Origin: Kitasatospora terrestris
Lineage (GTDB): Bacteria > Actinomycetota > Actinomycetes > Streptomycetales > Streptomycetaceae
Length of the DNA: 64,000 bases
Direction of reading: 5' to 3'
Assembly (NCBI RefSeq): GCF_039542905.1
Contig: NZ_BAABIS010000001.1
Coordinates: forward strand, 5,704,001-5,768,000
Positions 60,038 through 64,000 of this stretch are shown here, one piece after another (within the stretch, counting starts at the first letter, position 1; every line of letters begins with the position of its first letter). Below the pieces are notes generated by a model, which made no database searches, was not told where the DNA came from, and worked only from the letters and a program-made list of their open reading frames with translations. The position numbers were made by a program, and so were the translations under genes.

Positions 60038-60499
60038 CTACGAGTCGCTGGCGAACAGCTTCAGCACCGGGACGCCGACCTTGTGCCGGGCCTTGGAGGC
60101 CCAGTCCCGGTGGAAGAACTCCTCGACGAAGTGCGGGGAGGTGAGCACCAGCACCTCGTCGGCCCGGCTGGTCTCCACGATCTCCTTGAGGCGGTCCAGC
60201 GGGCCGTCCTGGACGACCTCGCCGGTCGCCTCGGCGCCGGCCTGCCGCAGGTGGCGCAGGCTGTGTTCCAGGGACTCGGTCGCGACGGCGGCCGGATCGC
60301 CCTGGTCCTCGTGCTCGTGCACCGCCTTGTCCAGATGGCCGAGGGCCACGTCGTCGAGGGCGCGCAGCAGCTCGTCCTGCTTCCCGCGCGGTTGCATCAG
60401 GACGACGAAGGAGACCTTCTCCTCGCCGTGGAGCGTGGTGACCAGCTCCACGTCGGCGTCGGAGAGCGCCTTTTCGATCATCAGTACGGTCTTGAACAC
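60038..60499 (-). CDS. Conserved actinobacterial protein (often mislabelled indole-3-glycerol phosphate synthase)
   Basis: The 153-residue alpha/beta protein begins FKTVLMIEKALSDADVELVTTLHGEEKVSFVVLMQPRG and ends DRLKEIVETSRADEVLVLTSPHFVEEFFHRDWASKARHKVGVPVLKLFA, a Rossmann-like, universal-stress-protein-like layout. Streptomyces homologues are often annotated as indole-3-glycerol phosphate synthase, but the TIM-barrel motifs of that enzyme are absent here. I know of no experimental function. The GTG start at 60499 has only a weak ribosome site. Confidence 0.75.
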   Translation of the reverse strand: MFKTVLMIEKALSDADVELVTTLHGEEKVSFVVLMQPRGKQDELLRALDDVALGHLDKAVHEHEDQGDPAAVATESLEHSLRHLRQAGAEATGEVVQDGPLDRLKEIVETSRADEVLVLTSPHFVEEFFHRDWASKARHKVGVPVLKLFASDS

Positions 60500-60616
60500 G
60501 TGAGTCCCTTCGCTGGTGCAGGCCCCCGGGTCCGGTGTCCCTTCCCGTACTCATAGTGCCCGGAGGAAGCTTTCCTCACGCTGCACACGCGCCACACGGG
60601 CCACGCGGGGGCAGGG

Positions 60617-61399
60617 TCACTCGGAGACGGGCGCCGGGTGGGCCGGGCGCAGGTAGCGGGTGAAGAGGAAACCTTTCTGCTCGATCAATGAGACCAGCCG
60701 CATACGGTGCGTGTCCGGCATTTGCGGACCTTTCACGATCCGTGGTGAATCACCGCCGGTGACCAGCGGGGCCAGCGACAGGCACAGCTCGTCCAGCAGC
60801 CCGTCCGCCGCGACCTGCCCGAGCAGCCGCGGGCCGCCCTCGGTCAGCTGCCGGTTCCAGCCCCGGCCGGCCAGCTCCGCCACCGCCCGCGGCAGGTCGA
60901 CCGACCCCTCACCCGCGGTGATCACGTCCGCCGTCCGGGCGACCGCCGCCAGCCGCTCCGCCGGGGCGTCCTCGGTGGTGATCACCACCGTCCGCACCAG
61001 CGGCTCGGTGAACAGCGCGGAGTCCAGGTCCAGCGCGAGGCTGCGGGTGACCACCGCGATCACGGGCGCCGGGGGCTGCCCCGCCGCCCGGCGGGCCTCG
61101 GCGAACTCGGCCCGCGCCCGGCCCGGCCGGTACCCCTCGGCCCGGACCGTCTCCGCGCCCACCAGCACCACGTCCGCCAGCGCCCGCAGCACACCGAAGA
61201 TCCGCTTGTCCGCCGCGCCGGACAGGCCCTCGGACAGGCCCGCCAGGTTGGCCGCGCCGTCCAGACCGGACACCATGTTGGCCCGCAGCCAGGACCGGCC
61301 CTCCCGGACCTCGTCCGGGTACGCGTACAGCCGCGCCAGCGACTCCAGCGCCCACGGGTCGTTCACCGGCACGTCCAAGGGGTTGATCAAGAGCTGCAT
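60617..61399 (-). CDS. RibD C-terminal domain (pyrimidine reductase-like) protein
   Basis: The 260-residue protein has the dihydrofolate-reductase-like fold of Rib[58 protein letters not shown] near the N-terminus (NADPH site), and [40 protein letters not shown] near the C-terminus. No deaminase domain is attached and no rib genes are near, so a role in riboflavin synthesis is uncertain. Such orphan reductases occur in most actinobacteria. It is divergent from zapE with an 85-bp gap. Confidence 0.85.
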   Translation of the reverse strand: MQLLINPLDVPVNDPWALESLARLYAYPDEVREGRSWLRANMVSGLDGAANLAGLSEGLSGAADKRIFGVLRALADVVLVGAETVRAEGYRPGRARAEFAEARRAAGQPPAPVIAVVTRSLALDLDSALFTEPLVRTVVITTEDAPAERLAAVARTADVITAGEGSVDLPRAVAELAGRGWNRQLTEGGPRLLGQVAADGLLDELCLSLAPLVTGGDSPRIVKGPQMPDTHRMRLVSLIEQKGFLFTRYLRPAHPAPVSE

Positions 61400-61484
61400 G
61401 GAACCGAGTCTTCCACGCGCGCGCGGTGTGCTCCTGGTCTCACGGCGGCCCGGGGGCCCCGCCCGGCGGCGTACCCTCTACTGC

Positions 61485-62537
61485 GTGCCTGCTGCCTCCT
61501 CCTCCGACGCCATGACCGCGATAGCCCTGACCCAGCGCCACCCCTCGGTGACCGCGGACCGGCTGGTGGCCGAGATGGTGCCGCCGCCCCGCTTCGCGGG
61601 CGTCAGCTTCGGCAGCTACCTCCCGGACCCCACCCAGCCGAGCCAGGCCGACGCGGTCCGGATCCTGGAGGAGTTCGCGGCCGGCCTCAACGGGAGCTCC
61701 GCCGGCACCGCCAAGCGCGGCTGGTTCCGCCGCTCCGCCCCCGCCCCGACCGGCCCGGCCGGGATCTACCTGGACGGCGGCTACGGCGTCGGCAAGACCC
61801 ACCTGCTCGCCTCGCTCTGGCACGCCACCCCCGGCCCCAAGGCCTTCGGCACCTTCGTCGAGCTGACCAACCTGGTCGGCGCCCTCACCTTCAAGGGCGC
61901 GGTCGACACCCTCTCCTCGCACCGCCTGCTGTGCATCGACGAGTTCGAGCTCGACGACCCGGGCGACACCGTCCTGGTCTCCACCCTGCTCGGCCGGCTG
62001 GTCGAGAACGGCGTCAAGCTCTGCGCCACCTCCAACACGCTGCCCGAGAAGCTCGGCGAGGGCCGGTTCGCCGCCGCCGACTTCCTCCGCGAGATCCAGG
62101 GCCTGTCCGGGCACTTCCGGCCGGTCCGGATCGACGGCCAGGACTACCGGCACCGCGGCCTGCCCGCCGCCCCGCCGCCGTACGCCGACGCCGACGTCGA
62201 CGCCCGCGCGGGCCGGACCGCCGGCGCCTCGCTGGACGACTTCGACGGCCTGCTGGAGCACCTGAAGTCCGTCCACCCGAGCCGCTACGGCGCGCTGCTC
62301 GACGACGTCCAGGCGGTCTTCCTGCGCGGCGTCCGCCAGGTCGACGACCAGTCCACCGCGCTGCGCCTGGTGGTCCTCGCCGACCGCATGTACGACCGCG
62401 AGCTGCCGATCACCGCCTCCGGCGTCCCGTTCGACCAGGTCTTCACCGAGGAGATGCTGCGCGGCGGCTACCGCAAGAAGTACCTGCGGGCGGTCTCCCG
62501 GCTGGTCGCCCTGGCCCGGGACAGCGCGAAGCCCTGA
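61485..62537 (+). CDS. zapE: ZapE/AFG1-family ATPase
   Basis: The 350-residue AAA+ ATPase has Walker A in [17 protein letters not shown] (about residue 100) and Walker B in [17 protein letters not shown]. Other family segments are [41 protein letters not shown], and the C-terminal [29 protein letters not shown]. ZapE destabilises FtsZ rings in proteobacteria; the role in Streptomyces is not known. GTG 61485 follows TACCCT (61472-61477) by 7 nt with no SD (probable leaderless mRNA); ATG 61512 is an alternative start. Confidence 0.88.
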   Translation: MPAASSSDAMTAIALTQRHPSVTADRLVAEMVPPPRFAGVSFGSYLPDPTQPSQADAVRILEEFAAGLNGSSAGTAKRGWFRRSAPAPTGPAGIYLDGGYGVGKTHLLASLWHATPGPKAFGTFVELTNLVGALTFKGAVDTLSSHRLLCIDEFELDDPGDTVLVSTLLGRLVENGVKLCATSNTLPEKLGEGRFAAADFLREIQGLSGHFRPVRIDGQDYRHRGLPAAPPPYADADVDARAGRTAGASLDDFDGLLEHLKSVHPSRYGALLDDVQAVFLRGVRQVDDQSTALRLVVLADRMYDRELPITASGVPFDQVFTEEMLRGGYRKKYLRAVSRLVALARDSAKP

Positions 62538-62540
62538 TCG

Positions 62541-62563
62541 TTGTCAGTGACGGGACGTACGGT
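62541..62563 (+). promoter_or_regulatory. RecA-independent DNA-damage promoter (PafBC/RecA-NDp type) of uvrB
   Basis: TTGTCAGTG (62541-62549), then 8 nt, then TACGGT (62558-62563) matches the actinobacterial RecA-NDp motif (TTGTCRGTG-N8-TAnnnT) at every defined position. PafBC drives this class of promoter after DNA damage. The uvrB GTG lies 6 nt downstream, so the mRNA is probably leaderless. Confidence 0.85.
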
Positions 62564-62569
62564 GGAGTC

Positions 62570-64000
62570 GTGCGTCCCATCACGAGCATTGAGCGGTCCG
62601 TGGCGCCCTTCGAGGTCGTCAGCCCCTACCAGCCCAACGGCGACCAGCCGGCGGCCATCGCCGAGCTGGACCGCCGCATCCGTGCCGGCGAGAAGGACGT
62701 CGTCCTGCTCGGTGCCACCGGTACCGGCAAGTCGGCGACCACGGCCTGGATGATCGAGAAGCTCCAGCGCCCCACCCTGGTGATGGCGCCGAACAAGACG
62801 CTGGCCGCCCAGCTGGCCAACGAGTTCCGCGAGCTGCTGCCGAACAACGCGGTCGAGTACTTCGTCTCGTACTACGACTACTACCAGCCCGAGGCGTACG
62901 TCCCGCAGACGGACACCTACATCGAGAAGGACTCCTCGATCAACGAGGAGGTCGAGCGGCTGCGCCACTCCGCCACCAACTCGCTGCTCACCCGCCGCGA
63001 CGTGGTGGTGGTCGCCTCCGTCTCCTGCATCTACGGCCTCGGCACCCCGCAGGAGTACGTGGACCGGATGGTCCCGCTCAAGGTCGGCGAGGAGATCGAC
63101 CGGGACGCCCTGCTCCGCCGCTTCGTCGACATCCAGTACACCCGCAACGACCTGGCCTTCAGCCGCGGCACCTTCCGGGTCCGCGGCGACACCGTCGAGA
63201 TCTTCCCGGTGTACGAGGAGCTGGCCGTCCGGATCGAGTTCTTCGGCGACGAGATCGAGGCGCTCTACACCCTGCACCCGCTCACCGGCGAGGTGATCAG
63301 CCAGGACGACTCGGTCTACGTCTTCCCCGCCTCGCACTACGTCGCCGGCCCCGAGCGCATGGAGCGCGCGGTCAACGACATCGAGAAGGAGCTGGAGGGG
63401 TCCCTCGCCCGGATGGAGAAGCAGGGCAAGCTCCTGGAGGCCCAGCGCCTGCGGATGCGCACCACGTACGACATCGAGATGCTCCGCCAGATCGGCACCT
63501 GCTCCGGCGTGGAGAACTACTCGATGCACTTCGACGGCCGCGAGCCCGGCTCCCCGCCGAACACGCTGCTCGACTACTTCCCGGAGGACTTCCTCCTGGT
63601 CATCGACGAGTCGCACGTGACGGTCCCGCAGATCGGCGCGATGTACGAGGGCGACGCGTCCCGCAAGCGCACCCTGGTCGAGCACGGCTTCCGCCTCCCC
63701 TCCGCGATGGACAACCGCCCGCTGAAGTGGGAGGAGTTCCTGGAGCGGATCGGCCAGACCGTCTACCTCTCGGCGACCCCGGGCAAGTACGAGCTCTCCC
63801 GCTGCGAGGAGCCGGTGGAGCAGATCATCCGCCCGACCGGCCTGATCGACCCCGAGGTGATCGTCAAGCCGACCGAGGGCCAGATCGACGACCTGGTGCA
63901 CGAGATCCGGCAGCGGGTCGAGAAGGACGAGCGCGTCCTGGTCACCACGCTGACCAAGAAGATGTCGGAGGACCTCACCGACTACCTGATCGGCCTCGAC
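62570..64000 (+). CDS. uvrB: Excinuclease ABC subunit B, N-terminal part (runs off the right edge)
   Basis: 477 codons of UvrB are inside the window. They show [21 protein letters not shown], Walker [21 protein letters not shown], the beta-hairpin motif [31 protein letters not shown] that clamps DNA, Walker B-like [21 protein letters not shown], and [28 protein letters not shown]. UvrB verifies damage and loads UvrC in nucleotide excision repair. The C-terminal helicase end and UvrC-binding domain lie beyond the edge. The GTG at 62570 has no SD and directly follows a RecA-NDp promoter. Confidence 0.97.
   Translation, partial: MRPITSIERSVAPFEVVSPYQPNGDQPAAIAELDRRIRAGEKDVVLLGATGTGKSATTAWMIEKLQRPTLVMAPNKTLAAQLANEFRELLPNNAVEYFVSYYDYYQPEAYVPQTDTYIEKDSSINEEVERLRHSATNSLLTRRDVVVVASVSCIYGLGTPQEYVDRMVPLKVGEEIDRDALLRRFVDIQYTRNDLAFSRGTFRVRGDTVEIFPVYEELAVRIEFFGDEIEALYTLHPLTGEVISQDDSVYVFPASHYVAGPERMERAVNDIEKELEGSLARMEKQGKLLEAQRLRMRTTYDIEMLRQIGTCSGVENYSMHFDGREPGSPPNTLLDYFPEDFLLVIDESHVTVPQIGAMYEGDASRKRTLVEHGFRLPSAMDNRPLKWEEFLERIGQTVYLSATPGKYELSRCEEPVEQIIRPTGLIDPEVIVKPTEGQIDDLVHEIRQRVEKDERVLVTTLTKKMSEDLTDYLIGLD

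Noticed and set aside
60038-60499. Indole-3-glycerol phosphate synthase, the usual label of homologues
   Set aside because: Only 153 residues with no TIM-barrel catalytic motifs; the label seems to be an inherited error.
58676-60556. 626-codon open frame opposite murC and the small conserved protein
   Set aside because: Spans two real genes and their gap, with no recognisable domain.

Overview
The window is high-GC actinobacterial DNA, almost certainly chromosomal and from a Streptomycetaceae member (Streptomyces/Kitasatospora type). The evidence is extreme third-position GC, many GTG starts, GAGG-type ribosome sites, and families typical of the group: a csn-type chitosan-oligosaccharide locus, Rok7B7-XylFGH, the HemG/HemQ coproporphyrin branch, DUF3000, and an MNIO/TIGR04222 cluster. 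About 47 protein genes are supported. No tRNA, rRNA, CRISPR array, IS element or prophage was seen. From memory of S. coelicolor gene order, the left part (csn cluster to pepN) and the right part (rok7B7 to murC) belong to two blocks that are far apart in that species, so the junction near 28.2-28.4 kb looks like a synteny breakpoint.

Layout. 0-1.6 kb: glnX and the start of glnH (amino-acid sensing, minus strand). 1.9-4.2 kb: a nucleosidase, an isochorismatase-like hydrolase and a divergent GlxA/AraC-type regulator. 4.2-6.0 kb: three tandem paralogous membrane proteins joined by GTGA overlaps. 6.1-12.9 kb: csnR-E-F-G-H-K (ROK repressor, ABC importer, GH4 glycosidase, sugar kinase) with a palindromic ROK operator. 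13-15.8 kb: MscS channel, HNH endonuclease, HAD hydrolase. 15.8-22.3 kb: a large secreted GH84-like protein with one catalytic Asp replaced, MalQ, and a small membrane protein. 22.4-25.5 kb: FMN-binding protein, ferric-reductase-like flavocytochrome, secreted subtilase. 25.6-28.2 kb: PepN.

28.4-33.0 kb: rok7B7 and xylFGH (xylose import), then dxs (isoprenoid precursor synthesis), a GT39-like membrane glycosyltransferase, a fragment of a secreted protein, and an MFS exporter divergent from its likely ArsR-type regulator. 40.0-43.4 kb: fadA-fadB (fatty acid beta-oxidation). 43.5-51.2 kb: RNase D, a response regulator with a collagen-like linker, DUF3000, hemE, a DUF4349 lipoprotein, hemG and hemQ (hemE, hemG and hemQ are steps of coproporphyrin-dependent haem synthesis).

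51.3-54.5 kb holds the most interesting system: a minus-strand operon of a DUF692/MNIO enzyme, an overlapping small partner protein, a TIGR04222 membrane protein ending in an 11-cysteine Cys-Gly-Ser tail, and a tail-less paralogue. It looks like a peptide or protein modification system acting on cysteines in a membrane-anchored tail. 54.7-64 kb: a double-GNAT protein, an Mrr-nuclease/TerD fusion, MsrB, MurC, a conserved small protein, a RibD-like reductase, ZapE, and the 5' part of uvrB behind a very good match to the RecA-independent DNA-damage promoter. Nine genes in the window have a -10 hexamer 6-7 nt in front of the start codon, mostly with no ribosome site, and are probably transcribed as leaderless mRNAs.
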